A stretch of DNA of 64,000 nt from JAFGXT01 sp963677165 (GCA_963677165.2 CAXXSX010000002.1:4960001-5024000), one strand, 5' to 3'; numbered from the stretch's first letter, positions 27,253 to 36,696 are shown. The notes: generated from the sequence alone by a model not told the origin. Translations and numbers: made by a program.

Positions 27253-29424
27253 TTATTTTACAACAAATAGATCAATAAAGTCAGCAGGAATTTCAATATT
27301 ATTACAGCCAGTACTCATGGAAAGATTCATTTCTGAGAAAATTCCTGCACAGTGACAATCCTGTAAAATGTTCAGCTCTAGTTCTGCCGGTTGGTTGTCT
27401 TTATTACTAATCACAATAAATTCAGGAACGTCGTTATCACCAGAAAACAATGCATCTACATGAACATTCATTTCATCAGAAGATTTACAATTCAATGTGG
27501 AACAGACTTTGGCTTTTGCAGCAATCATATCAATCAATCGTGCCAACCCGGTATAATCCTTTTCAGCACCACATCCCAGTTCTGTACCGGCATAATATAC
27601 CATCCCCTGCCCTATCCGGGTCAAACCAAGACTGCATCTGCTATCGCCCAAACTGCCGAGCATTTCAATCTGTCCGGTCAGCTCGGCATAACGCCAGGCC
27701 CCCCAGATCACATTCCTACCTTCATAACTTATCGGAAAGAATTTACCTCCGGCAAGAGCCGATTCCTGCAAAGCCTTTCGTAAGTCGTCATTCTGGATTT
27801 CAACATCACAGTCTCCCTCTTCACTTTGAAGATCAAGATGGTAAGAGGAACATGACATCTCTTCGCGGAAGTTCCATAATTCGGACAACCCCATTCCCGG
27901 AATCTTCGTACTGTGCCGTCCAGTATCAGCGTTATATCCGCCCAGGTGTGCCTCCGCCAATAAAACGCCACCATCTGCGACCCATTTATTCAACGCTTCT
28001 GCTTCGGCTTCGGTCAGATAGTAAGGACACGGCATAATAATCATCTTGTAGTCATCCAGCTCTCCATTTTCGAGCATAAAACTGTTTACAAATGAATAGC
28101 GGTAACTTTTACGATACAGTATCTCGCTGTAATTCTCAAGCGCAGCATGAACACTGTCCAGCTTATTCCCACAATAATGGAAAAGTTCGTTTTTTCTGCT
28201 CTTCCAGATACCGATTTCCGCCTTCTGCGGAAATGCTTTCATCAGATTCTCACTGACAGGCAATAACCCAGCACCAAATCGACGTACGGCTTCCGTCACA
28301 CTACGGTCAGTCCCATCCGGGTTAACAATTCCCCAACATGGCGCCTCTGTTCCGAGTAACTCAGCCCGATACTGCCAGAACATAAAACCTTTTATCCCCA
28401 TGCCAATTTGCGGCAGCAGATCACGATTAACCTCCTTTAACGCCAACGAACGCTGATGCATGGAAATATGACCACAGTTAATATGACTTTCAACATTATA
28501 ACAAACTTTTCCGCGCCCAGCCGACAAAACCAGTTGCGGAGTATAGGAAGAACCGGTCATCGTTGATGCAAAAACATCACAGTTTTTCGCCATATCAAAA
28601 TCATCAGAACAGCATGAAACCGGATTCCATACTTGAAGATCATTCGGAACCACATGCAGATATGATATCTTGTCCGGCGAATACCGGTGCGCCAATTCCA
28701 GGCGCAGTTTCGCGTCCTTTGTCATAGAGTCGCCCTGAAACTCACGCCAGTCGACAAAATCAGTTATCACACTTTCACTGCGGGGCATTTCTGCATCGTT
28801 CCAACAAGAATAATTTCGTCCCCATACATGGTTGAGCCGGTCGATACTCTTATACTTATTTTCAAGCCAGACACGAAACTCTCGCCGGCAATTATCACAA
28901 TAACAGGCTAGTTTTTCAGTCTTAACAGGAAAGCGCTGCGGATAACACAATTCCGGTTCATTCCATACATCCCACATAGCCAGAGCCGGATGATCCTTAA
29001 AATGAAGGAACACCTTTTCCAGAAATTTACGCTTCTCCTCGTTTGCGCCGGGATGATTATAACATGGGCCGGGATGTCCGCCAATCTGACGATGCTGCAC
29101 TGCAACCGGCTCAACCACAGTGCCATCGTTAAGTATCATTTTCGCATCGGAATATTTTTCGTACAACCATACTGGAGCCACATCAAGAATAATATTCAGA
29201 GTCACATCCAGCCCGTAATCTTGTGCCAAATCCATCAACTCATCAAGATCATCAAAATAGAACTTATCCTCCTGAATATGGGACCAACGCCACTGCACCC
29301 AGAACTTCACGGAATTAAAACCAATTTCCTTTATTTTTTTCAGGTCGCTGTTCCAGCTATCTCTTTCCGGAGTGGGGGCACGATAATATTGGACTCCCCA
29401 GATATATGGATAATTTTTCTTCAT
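27253..29424 (-). CDS. GH42 family beta-galactosidase
   Basis: This 723-residue cytoplasmic enzyme has the three GH42 domains. The N-terminal barrel has acid/base Glu156 (MWDVWNEPE), a nucleophile candidate Glu312 (VCYNVESH), and a zinc-site Cys cluster (CYCDNC, Cys174/176/179). Then follow the trimerisation domain (MIIMPCPYYLTEAEAEAL) and a C-terminal beta domain. GH42 enzymes release beta-galactose, or alpha-L-arabinopyranose in some relatives, from plant or host oligosaccharides. The gene starts 15 bp after a LacI gene, with AGGAA before the ATG, and should share its promoter. Confidence 0.9.
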   Translation of the reverse strand: MKKNYPYIWGVQYYRAPTPERDSWNSDLKKIKEIGFNSVKFWVQWRWSHIQEDKFYFDDLDELMDLAQDYGLDVTLNIILDVAPVWLYEKYSDAKMILNDGTVVEPVAVQHRQIGGHPGPCYNHPGANEEKRKFLEKVFLHFKDHPALAMWDVWNEPELCYPQRFPVKTEKLACYCDNCRREFRVWLENKYKSIDRLNHVWGRNYSCWNDAEMPRSESVITDFVDWREFQGDSMTKDAKLRLELAHRYSPDKISYLHVVPNDLQVWNPVSCCSDDFDMAKNCDVFASTMTGSSYTPQLVLSAGRGKVCYNVESHINCGHISMHQRSLALKEVNRDLLPQIGMGIKGFMFWQYRAELLGTEAPCWGIVNPDGTDRSVTEAVRRFGAGLLPVSENLMKAFPQKAEIGIWKSRKNELFHYCGNKLDSVHAALENYSEILYRKSYRYSFVNSFMLENGELDDYKMIIMPCPYYLTEAEAEALNKWVADGGVLLAEAHLGGYNADTGRHSTKIPGMGLSELWNFREEMSCSSYHLDLQSEEGDCDVEIQNDDLRKALQESALAGGKFFPISYEGRNVIWGAWRYAELTGQIEMLGSLGDSRCSLGLTRIGQGMVYYAGTELGCGAEKDYTGLARLIDMIAAKAKVCSTLNCKSSDEMNVHVDALFSGDNDVPEFIVISNKDNQPAELELNILQDCHCAGIFSEMNLSMSTGCNNIEIPADFIDLFVVK

Positions 29425-29439
29425 AATTAAATTTATTCC

Positions 29440-30387
29440 TCAACGCTTGATTAGCATATTATCCAGACAGAATTCAACAGGCTCCCCATCGCAGCTTTCT
29501 ATCTTTTCGTTTAAAATTTCTATCACTTTCCCAACGATCTGCTCGAATGGCTGTGCAACCGTTGTCATTGGCGGATTAATAAAACGGGATATAGAAGGAT
29601 GCTCCATAGAGATTAAAGTCAATTCCGTATTGGTTATTTCAGTGAGCAGCCGCAAAGTATTTGATAATGGAATAATACTATCTTCACCAGCCAGAAAAAC
29701 AGCAGAAGGATTTTGACTCATTATTTTTCGGGCCAAAATCAAATCGGACTGTTCCTGCAGAAAACCGGAGAGACTGTTGTTAAGGGGAATTCCTTTTGCG
29801 GCGTAAGCCTCACAGAAGCCTTTCAAACGCTGTTCGTTTCCCCAGTTACGACTGTCAAGAATTATCCCGGCAGTTTTATGTCCATTCTCAATCAGAAACT
29901 CCGCCGCCATACGTCCACTCTGCTCATGGTCGCTGTAAACTCGTGACGAACCGAGAATGGACGGAGAATTAATTGCCACAACAGGCAAATTTATCATGTG
30001 TTTCAATATTTCCGAAACGGCATCGTTCCAGCACAATAAAACAAGACCATCAAGTAGACTGTTCTTCAGGCTGTCAAGGTTATCAGGGGTAAACATTTCA
30101 ATACCGTATCCTCTTACAGCCAGGGAATTCAACAGCATAATCAGCATAGTATCCACATATCCATGCTTATTATCATTCAGCACACGCTCAAAGTTAACCA
30201 GTATCCCTACGGTCTTCTTACGTGCCTTCATTTTAGGTTTAAATTTATATTTTGCCGCAGTTTCCAGGACCTTCCGTCGGGTGCTTTCCGATGTTCTTCC
30301 GCGGTTATTCAGTACACGACTTACTGTCGCATACGATACTCCGGTTATCTCTGCAAGGTCATATATCGATTTACACTTTTTCGTCAT
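29440..30387 (-). CDS. LacI-family transcriptional regulator
   Basis: This 315-residue repressor has an N-terminal LacI helix-turn-helix and hinge helix (SIYDLAEITGVSYATVSRVLNNRG...STRRKVLETAAKYKF). A periplasmic-binding-protein-like sugar sensor follows (VAINSPSILGSSRVYSDHEQSGRMAAEFLIENGHKTAGIIL). It is cotranscribed with GH42 15 bp downstream. The effector is probably a sugar or oligosaccharide released by GH42/GH1. A palindrome overlapping its own promoter (30412-30428) suggests autorepression. Confidence 0.93.
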   Translation of the reverse strand: MTKKCKSIYDLAEITGVSYATVSRVLNNRGRTSESTRRKVLETAAKYKFKPKMKARKKTVGILVNFERVLNDNKHGYVDTMLIMLLNSLAVRGYGIEMFTPDNLDSLKNSLLDGLVLLCWNDAVSEILKHMINLPVVAINSPSILGSSRVYSDHEQSGRMAAEFLIENGHKTAGIILDSRNWGNEQRLKGFCEAYAAKGIPLNNSLSGFLQEQSDLILARKIMSQNPSAVFLAGEDSIIPLSNTLRLLTEITNTELTLISMEHPSISRFINPPMTTVAQPFEQIVGKVIEILNEKIESCDGEPVEFCLDNMLIKR

Positions 30388-30411
30388 CTATTTTTCCTGT
30401 ACCTCAACAAT

Positions 30412-30459
30412 TGCGTAATAGTTACGCACTATTATACACAATCAGATAATAATAGTCAA
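30412..30459 (-). promoter_or_regulatory. Sigma-70 promoter with overlapping LacI-type operator
   Basis: On the minus strand TTGACT (30459-30454) and TATAAT (30436-30431) are separated by exactly 17 bases. Just downstream is a 17-bp interrupted palindrome TGCGTAATAGTTACGCA (30412-30428) covering the expected start site, 25 bases before the LacI start codon. This is the textbook position for an autorepressing LacI-family operator controlling the lacI-GH42 unit. Confidence 0.7.
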
Positions 30460-30538
30460 GCAGAGAAGGAAAAGAACAACAAAAAAGCCTGAAACAGGAA
30501 TCTCACTCTTTTCGTAGAGACATATGACAAGCTTTTTT

Positions 30539-30573
30539 CTGGTAGGGCACGCTCGGAGAGCGAGCCCTACCAG
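30539..30573. repeat. REP-like palindrome
   Basis: CTGGTAGGGC (30539-30548) pairs with GCCCTACCAG (30564-30573). An inner CGCTC/GAGCG stem (30550-30554/30558-30562) closes on a GGA loop, with one A/A mismatch between the stems. It is GC-rich in an AT-rich gap. The form (a long imperfect palindrome with GGTAGGGC ends) looks like dispersed REP-type units; only one copy is in this window. Confidence 0.5.
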
Positions 30574-30647
30574 CAAATGCACCAAGCACAACAGTCACAT
30601 TTAATCTTCCGAAATAAGTGACGCCTTACTGAATAATAAAGTAGTAA

Positions 30648-30977
30648 TTACGATTTCCCCTTTTTCTCAAACAAACAAAACTTCATTCCTACTATATTCA
30701 ACGCAATTCACTAAAATGTTTAATAAATACAAAAGAGATTATTACGTTCAAAACCAATACAGACATCTTTATTTTTATTAAACATAAGAATAACCGCTTC
30801 GAACTATTTCATAAGAGTTTACCAGGTAAAATTGTGATTTCCGGTAGTTTTGATTCAAAATACTTCGCGATCAGTTATAACAAAGCAACTTATATGAATC
30901 CTGAAGTATTTATCGATATAAACCTGCCACCGGATCAAAGCATTTCGTGGACACGCTCATACAAATTTATCCAGTAA
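30648..30977 (+). pseudogene. Truncated remnant of a beta-sandwich sugar-binding-type protein
   Basis: A frame stays open for 109 codons up to TAA (30975-30977), but it lacks a usable start: the only in-frame ATG is about 25 codons from the end. From about 30740 on the translation is protein-like, with alternating beta-strand pattern. It ends in DINLPPDQSISWTRSYKFIQ, which resembles the PGxS-x-x-x-W/Y closing strand of mutarotase-fold proteins and the tail of the fragment at 1-246. I read it as a gene end left after deletion of the 5' part. It could be a chance open frame. Confidence 0.4.
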
Positions 30978-30980
30978 AAG

Positions 30981-33671
30981 TTATCTACAGACAAAGACGG
31001 ATAATTTTCCGGAAGCATCGCCCGGCAAAATGATCTCCAGAGTACCAGGTTGACGTTCGAAGCATTTTACTGGTTTACCGCAATATTTCGCTTTGTAATT
31101 GCCGGGACCGGTCACCAGGATTAATGTAGTATCTGTGTCGGTTGACTTATTGATTTTCAAGTCAAACTCATAGCCGTTATCGGTACGACTCTCTGATTCT
31201 ACCCATACGTCGTAACCACAGGTTAGTCTGCCGGGATGGTAATATGCGTTAAACCAGCACATCACCGGAGTAGACAAACCGCCGAAATGGTGCCAGCCGC
31301 AGCCGCGTCCCGATTCAATAGTAAAATGTTCAAAGCAGTAACGTGAATCGGCTACTTCGTTTTCCCAGAGATTCAGAGCCGTATCGGCTATTTTCCATGC
31401 CAGATCGCCGCGTCCTTCATTCAACGCCGCCTTCCAGAAAAACCACTGGTGCGGCATCCAGACAGCACCATTCCAGTAGCCGTCACGACGGTAATACGGG
31501 GCTGTCATATCAACCGTAGATAACCCGGCGCGCGTCATATAACGTTCTTCATTCCCCAGACGCTCGAACATCAACTGCTGGCATTTTTCATCGCAAACAC
31601 CCGCCACCAGCGGAGTCATGCCGTCAAGTCCCATATTAAAGTTGGCACCATCGGTAAAACGCATGGGGCCTACTGGATTACCGTTTGCGTCATGCTCCAC
31701 ATAACTGTAATAGCCGGCTTCAACATCCCATGAGTATTTTTCAAGAGCATCGGACAAAGCGCTGATATCACTGGTATAACCGGCAACATCATCATCCAAT
31801 CCCAAGGTCTCTGCCGCGAACCGGAGAATCTTGCCGATTCTTATAACTTGTGATGATGTAATAACCGGTGTAGTTGATTCCAATCGATCTTTTCGGTTGT
31901 GATGCAGTTCAAGCTGTGGCGGATAATCGTCCCAGCCGCCGGAATTATAGAAGTAGCGCCAGGTTTTCAGCAGGCCGGACTTCAACTCTCCAGTATATGA
32001 TCCCGCATGGTGTCCGGCCAGGAAATTATAGTACTGTTTCAACCGCGGATAGAAGTATTCCAACAACTTCCGGTCATGCGTCCGGTTCCAAAGTTCCATA
32101 TACAAATAATGCTGCACCGGCACCGGCGAACCATGATGAATAAACGCGGCCTCCGGATCATCCGGGTCGGTCACATAAGCATTGAGATTTTCGATCGCAC
32201 GTTCGGTTGATAATTCCAGCAATCCCAGTCCAATAAAACCGGAATCCCAGGTATACAAACTGTTCCAGCAGCGTCCGGGCGTATGGTGACGAATAAAGCT
32301 GCGTTTCGCGTAAATCGGGAACACCACATTTGACAAGGTCACCGCACTCATCAGCTGCTGACTGAAACTAAACTTTTCTCCAGCAGGCAGACAAGCCGGT
32401 TTCAAGGCCGACTCAGAGGCCTTCTGATATATTCGCTCCAATGCGTCCGGCGACACATCTACAGAATTAAACAATTCACAAAACTCTTCTTCGGAGCCAT
32501 GCCCGACAATGAAATACCGCACGGCCCCCTGCCCCGGCTCCAGTGTCACCGGCTGCACCGTTATATCGGAACAGCATTCACGCTCTTCCCCCAGATTTAT
32601 ATGGCGCAAAAAAGGCTGATGAACCGCATCATCGTATAGTAAGGTATCCTTAATACTGTCAACGTTATATTTACGGCTAATTCCCGCCGGATCACTCCAC
32701 CATATCAGGTATTTATGCGCCAGGTTTTCGTAGTTCACAACCATGGAATTATCCACCGGACCGTCAAACTGAAACGGCTCGTTATTCCAGTTACTGTCAC
32801 GAAAGGATATCTGTTCACAATCAGACTCGTCACAGACCGCGATACCATCAATGCGAACCTTGGTTCCGCCTTCGGAAATGATGCACAGTTCATCGCTTTT
32901 GAATGATCCGGAATACACCGGAACCAGTTCGTATTGTCCGGTTCCTGCTACGTCTATGGAAGCATCAAAAACTCCGGTAAATTTTAATGTAAGATGACAT
33001 CCTTTGGCAACCTGAATTCTCAGAGCAACATATCCTCTTTGAATCCCGGCAAACGCAAATAAAATACAGTCTCCGCGTTCAAGCCCAAAATCACTGTCAA
33101 TACAACGTCCGCCGACCGCATTCGAATCAAAGACCTCGCCGCGACGGAAGCCGTCCGAAACCAAAGTATCATTATAACGCAGAGAGGCAAACACCAGCTG
33201 TTTATTGTCGATCGCATCCAGCCAGCGCCCACGATCCGGCAATACCGCTTCCATCGGAGATTCCCCGGGAAATTCCAGCATGGACAACAAATGAAATGCA
33301 AGGCTCACAGTCATCTCCGACTTGTTGAACGTTTCACAACGCAACAGTCTGAAATTATCGCTGATTCGTGAAAATGAAATCTCACTATACACCTGATCTT
33401 TCGGGATGATCTGCTGACGATATGAATAATATTCCAGGTCTTCCGAAACCTCCCACGGTGTATAACCGGACTCTTTAAGGACATCAGGAATCAGAACATC
33501 ACGACGATACAGTCCGGGCACCAGTGACACATCAAAACGGAACCCGCGCTCTTGGTCGGCAACGTGCGAAATGCCGAAAAATTTCTTTGAATATGGTCCC
33601 CAATCCGGCAGCGACAAATCATGCTGACCGGACAATTTATTATAATCAATATTGTTTGTTGAATACTTCAT
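30981..33671 (-). CDS. Large GH63-like alpha-glycosidase (MGH1-type domain)
   Basis: This 896-residue cytoplasmic enzyme has an N-terminal beta-sandwich of about 430 residues, an (alpha/alpha)6 barrel and a short C-terminal beta domain. Barrel landmarks are CWNSLYTWDSGFIGLGLLEL (catalytic Asp of the WD pair), YYNSGGWDDYPPQ, YRRDGYWNGAVWMPHQWFFW, and CFEHFTIESGRGCGWHHFGG (candidate catalytic Glu). These are GH63/MGH1-family features; members cleave alpha-1,2/1,3-glucosides or mannosides. No signal peptide is seen. It lies 12 bp downstream of a GntR/LacI-type regulator, so its expression should depend on that regulator. Confidence 0.8.
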   Translation of the reverse strand: MKYSTNNIDYNKLSGQHDLSLPDWGPYSKKFFGISHVADQERGFRFDVSLVPGLYRRDVLIPDVLKESGYTPWEVSEDLEYYSYRQQIIPKDQVYSEISFSRISDNFRLLRCETFNKSEMTVSLAFHLLSMLEFPGESPMEAVLPDRGRWLDAIDNKQLVFASLRYNDTLVSDGFRRGEVFDSNAVGGRCIDSDFGLERGDCILFAFAGIQRGYVALRIQVAKGCHLTLKFTGVFDASIDVAGTGQYELVPVYSGSFKSDELCIISEGGTKVRIDGIAVCDESDCEQISFRDSNWNNEPFQFDGPVDNSMVVNYENLAHKYLIWWSDPAGISRKYNVDSIKDTLLYDDAVHQPFLRHINLGEERECCSDITVQPVTLEPGQGAVRYFIVGHGSEEEFCELFNSVDVSPDALERIYQKASESALKPACLPAGEKFSFSQQLMSAVTLSNVVFPIYAKRSFIRHHTPGRCWNSLYTWDSGFIGLGLLELSTERAIENLNAYVTDPDDPEAAFIHHGSPVPVQHYLYMELWNRTHDRKLLEYFYPRLKQYYNFLAGHHAGSYTGELKSGLLKTWRYFYNSGGWDDYPPQLELHHNRKDRLESTTPVITSSQVIRIGKILRFAAETLGLDDDVAGYTSDISALSDALEKYSWDVEAGYYSYVEHDANGNPVGPMRFTDGANFNMGLDGMTPLVAGVCDEKCQQLMFERLGNEERYMTRAGLSTVDMTAPYYRRDGYWNGAVWMPHQWFFWKAALNEGRGDLAWKIADTALNLWENEVADSRYCFEHFTIESGRGCGWHHFGGLSTPVMCWFNAYYHPGRLTCGYDVWVESESRTDNGYEFDLKINKSTDTDTTLILVTGPGNYKAKYCGKPVKCFERQPGTLEIILPGDASGKLSVFVCR

Positions 33672-33683
33672 AAAAAGCCTTAA

Positions 33684-34721
33684 TTATATTGTACCGTGAT
33701 CCCGGTACGGTAATTCGATAAATGTTGACACGTCGGCATACGGATCGTTTATCCGCTCCCGTAACGCATTAAATAAAGCAGCGCCAAGTTCGTCGGACGA
33801 CTGAAAAAATGTACTACATGAATTATCGTCAGAAGTATCACAGGTACAAACAACCGATACATCATCTGGTATTGATAATCCACGCTCTTTTGCACATCTG
33901 ACTACTTCAGAGGCCACCTTCTGATCCCAGCAGACAAAACCATCCGGCGGCAACTCTTCACGACTGAATAACTTATCGACCAGCAACGGAATCAGAGCCC
34001 TATCCGCTACATCCATATAGGAGTTTTCGCTATAGGGAACACCGTATTCTGCCAAAGCGACAACATACTTTTCCCATATCCATCTCTCATAGCCGGAAAC
34101 CGAAAAGCAGCCTATTGGAATAAATGTTATTCGTCTGCGTCCGCTCTCACAAAGCATTTTTACCGCCCTGCGTATCGCATTGGTATTATCAAAGTCAACA
34201 AAAGGTAGTACCGGAGCCATAACCGCCGGATAATTCGCGAGAACAGCCGGAAAGCCACTACGCAAAATACGCTGTTGTTCATCGCCTGAAATACCACCGG
34301 CAATAATCAATCCATCAAGCTTTAGCGCCCGCATTGTCTCAAGATCGCAACGTCCCTCCTGATAGTCAAGAATACTTATCGCGCATTGTCCGTCCGAAGC
34401 TTTTTTAATTCCCTGAATCATTCCACCTACAACATGATTAACGGTCTCCTGTTTGAGTCCGTAGCTGTCAGTCGACTGCAAATATGATCCAACCAACCCC
34501 AATTGCAGGTTATTGCCAAACCTTGCCCCCACTGCAAAACTTCCTTTCCCGGGAACCGTATGAATGTATCCTTCATCCTTCAATTTACGAAGCACGTTGG
34601 ACACCGTAGCCGGAGCCGCGTTAAATTCTTTTGCCAATTCCGTACGCGAAGGCAGTTTATCGCCGCGTGCGTTTGAAAAACGCTCCCGCAGTTCGTTATA
34701 AATATTATCAAATTTCGTCAT
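33684..34721 (-). CDS. GntR-type winged helix fused to LacI-type sugar sensor
   Basis: In this 345-residue regulator residues 1-65 form a GntR winged helix (LPSRTELAKEFNAAPATVSNVLRKLKDEGYIHTVPGKGSF). Residues 70-345 form a periplasmic-binding-protein-like domain of the LacI/GalR type (VNHVVGGMIQGIKKASDG...PDGFVCWDQKVASEVVRCAKERGLSIPDDVSVV). This AraR-like architecture usually senses a sugar. It is the first gene of an operon with the GH63-like enzyme and is divergent from the GH29 gene. A 14-bp perfect palindrome sits at its promoter. Confidence 0.92.
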   Translation of the reverse strand: MTKFDNIYNELRERFSNARGDKLPSRTELAKEFNAAPATVSNVLRKLKDEGYIHTVPGKGSFAVGARFGNNLQLGLVGSYLQSTDSYGLKQETVNHVVGGMIQGIKKASDGQCAISILDYQEGRCDLETMRALKLDGLIIAGGISGDEQQRILRSGFPAVLANYPAVMAPVLPFVDFDNTNAIRRAVKMLCESGRRRITFIPIGCFSVSGYERWIWEKYVVALAEYGVPYSENSYMDVADRALIPLLVDKLFSREELPPDGFVCWDQKVASEVVRCAKERGLSIPDDVSVVCTCDTSDDNSCSTFFQSSDELGAALFNALRERINDPYADVSTFIELPYRDHGTI

Positions 34722-34736
34722 AAATCATACCTGTAT

Positions 34737-34783
34737 ATTGACCGGTCAATTTCTAATATATATCTACCTTCTAATAATATCAA
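34737..34783 (-). promoter_or_regulatory. Promoter with perfect palindromic operator for the GntR/LacI regulator
   Basis: On the minus strand TTGATA (34783-34778) and TATATT (34760-34755) are spaced by 17 bases. A perfect 14-bp palindrome ATTGACCGGTCAAT (34737-34750) follows at the expected transcription start, 16 bases before the start codon. The arrangement parallels that at the LacI gene and fits an autoregulatory operator. The divergent GH29 gene starts 171 bp away and may be controlled from the same site. Confidence 0.65.
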
Positions 34784-34921
34784 GCACTCCATGTCTGTTC
34801 GAAATAATAAAACCAATGATTATTACAATTACACACAAACCAGCTAGTTATATCCATTTTATTTTCAGGTAAATATTGTTAAAATTAGACTAAGCAAACA
34901 TATTGGAGAGGTTATTATTTT

Positions 34922-36649
34922 ATGCCAGAAGAACAAATGATGGATGAGATGTGGGGTGACAGCGCCGTAAAGCAAACCGCAAGCCCCGAAAAAGCAGAAT
35001 ATTTTCGTAATTCAAAATATGCAATGTTCATTCACTGGGGAGTCTATTCCCATTTATCCAACCGGTGGCAGAACAAGCGCTGGTATGGAATCAGTGAATG
35101 GATCATGAATAAATGCAAAATCTCCGTAAGTCAATACGAGAAAGCGGCATCGGAATTCAACCCGTTTGATTTCGACGCTTATAAATGGGTAAAACTGGCT
35201 CAAGACGCCGGAATGAAATATATCGTTATTACAGCAAAACATCATGACGGCTTTGCTATGTTCCGTTCAAGTCATCCATTCAACATTGCAGACGCGACCC
35301 CGTTTAGACGCGATCCGATGAAAGAACTAGCTGACGCCTGTCAGGAAGCAGGTATCGGCTTCGGCTTTTACTACTCCCAGTTTCAGGACTGGCATGAATG
35401 CAACAACTGGGATCCGGATGGAGGAAACGCTGAATTTTTAGACTACTTTAATAACAAATGCCTAGTACAACTTCGGGAATTGTTGCAGAATTACGGACCG
35501 CTCGCATTTGTGTGGTTCGACACCCCCGGCGCCATGACAGCAGAACAGTCACAACAAATCGTAAACCTGGTAAGAGAACTCCAGCCCCAAGCGTTAATCA
35601 ACAGCAGAATTGGCAACGGTGTTGGTGAATATTCAACGCTCGGAGACAATCAAATACCGGTTTGTAATATCAACGGACTATGGGAAGCCATTGATACCAC
35701 AAACAATTCCTGGGGCTACGCTGATTATGACGCTAACTGGATTGACAGTAAAGACATCCTTCAAAACCTGATACGAGTTGCCGCTCGCGGCGGCAACTTC
35801 ATGTTAAATATCGGTCCGGACGGAAAGGGTAATATTCCAGAACCGGCAACGACAGCCCTAACCGCTGCCGGAAAGTGGGTAAAGAATCATGGAGAAACAA
35901 TCTATGGATGTGCCCCCTCCCCCTGGTATTATCCGCTATCAAACCACGACTGTACCAGACAGAAAAATAAACTGTATTTGCATCTATTCAATTGGAACCC
36001 TTCCGGCAAACTTTATCTATACGGTATCCCTGACTCTCTACGAAAAGCCGACTGGAAAACAGATTCAGGAACCACCGTGCAACTAGAGTTTTCAACGAAT
36101 AATAACTGGACAACGATTAACCTTCCATTATCTCCATCAGATGAAATGATTAACTCTCTGGAACTCACCTTTACGAAAGCCACGGAATTTCCCGTTATAA
36201 AACGTATCGGTATATCTCCTTGCGAAACAACCAGTCTTCCCATAGAATGTGCGCAACTTGACAACTGCAATTTTGAGCCACATCAGTGGATGGAAAAATT
36301 CGGAGAATGGAAGCATCAGAACACGACCGGACCATGGGCCACAACATCCAGAATCAGCTGGGAGATAGATATTATGTCGCCGGGATTTTATCGTTTCTCT
36401 CTGGATTACGGCAGTCTAAAACATCCGACCTGGGAACTATCTACCGATGAAGGCGAGAAACTGGAATTATACCTTTATGAAATGGCACATCCCGATCCCA
36501 AAATGCGTTTTAACGAATTCCGTGCGGGAGTACTAAAAATACACAATCCCGGCAAACATATTGTATCGCTCTCACCCCGTGACGCATCGCCTGACGAAGA
36601 CATAATATTTGCGCTGCGAAGAATGATTATCACCCCGTTTCGAAATTAA
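34922..36649 (+). CDS. GH29 family alpha-L-fucosidase
   Basis: This 575-residue cytoplasmic enzyme has a GH29 barrel: FRNSKYAMFIHWGVYS near the N-terminus, YIVITAKHHDGFAMFRS (the conserved HHDGF), and the nucleophile Asp200 in FVWFDTPGA, where many relatives have WFDG. A C-terminal beta-sandwich follows, with about 150 residues of extra beta domain at the end. GH29 removes alpha-L-fucose from glycans with retention. GGAGAGG lies upstream, though the spacing of about 11 bases is long. The gene is divergent from the GntR/LacI regulator. Confidence 0.88.
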   Translation: MPEEQMMDEMWGDSAVKQTASPEKAEYFRNSKYAMFIHWGVYSHLSNRWQNKRWYGISEWIMNKCKISVSQYEKAASEFNPFDFDAYKWVKLAQDAGMKYIVITAKHHDGFAMFRSSHPFNIADATPFRRDPMKELADACQEAGIGFGFYYSQFQDWHECNNWDPDGGNAEFLDYFNNKCLVQLRELLQNYGPLAFVWFDTPGAMTAEQSQQIVNLVRELQPQALINSRIGNGVGEYSTLGDNQIPVCNINGLWEAIDTTNNSWGYADYDANWIDSKDILQNLIRVAARGGNFMLNIGPDGKGNIPEPATTALTAAGKWVKNHGETIYGCAPSPWYYPLSNHDCTRQKNKLYLHLFNWNPSGKLYLYGIPDSLRKADWKTDSGTTVQLEFSTNNNWTTINLPLSPSDEMINSLELTFTKATEFPVIKRIGISPCETTSLPIECAQLDNCNFEPHQWMEKFGEWKHQNTTGPWATTSRISWEIDIMSPGFYRFSLDYGSLKHPTWELSTDEGEKLELYLYEMAHPDPKMRFNEFRAGVLKIHNPGKHIVSLSPRDASPDEDIIFALRRMIITPFRN

Positions 36650-36696
36650 TGAAGGAAACGGGTATTGCTTTCGGCAATTGCTTAAAACTTAAAACC

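Larger units (their letters stand above)
30388..30980. other. Gene-poor 593-bp region between a LacI gene and a GH63-like gene
   Basis: This stretch holds the LacI promoter and operator, a 10-bp-arm palindrome at 30539-30573, and a truncated reading frame at 30648-30977. No intact gene was found. Both flanking genes are on the minus strand, and the remnant frame is on the plus strand. Confidence 0.6.
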
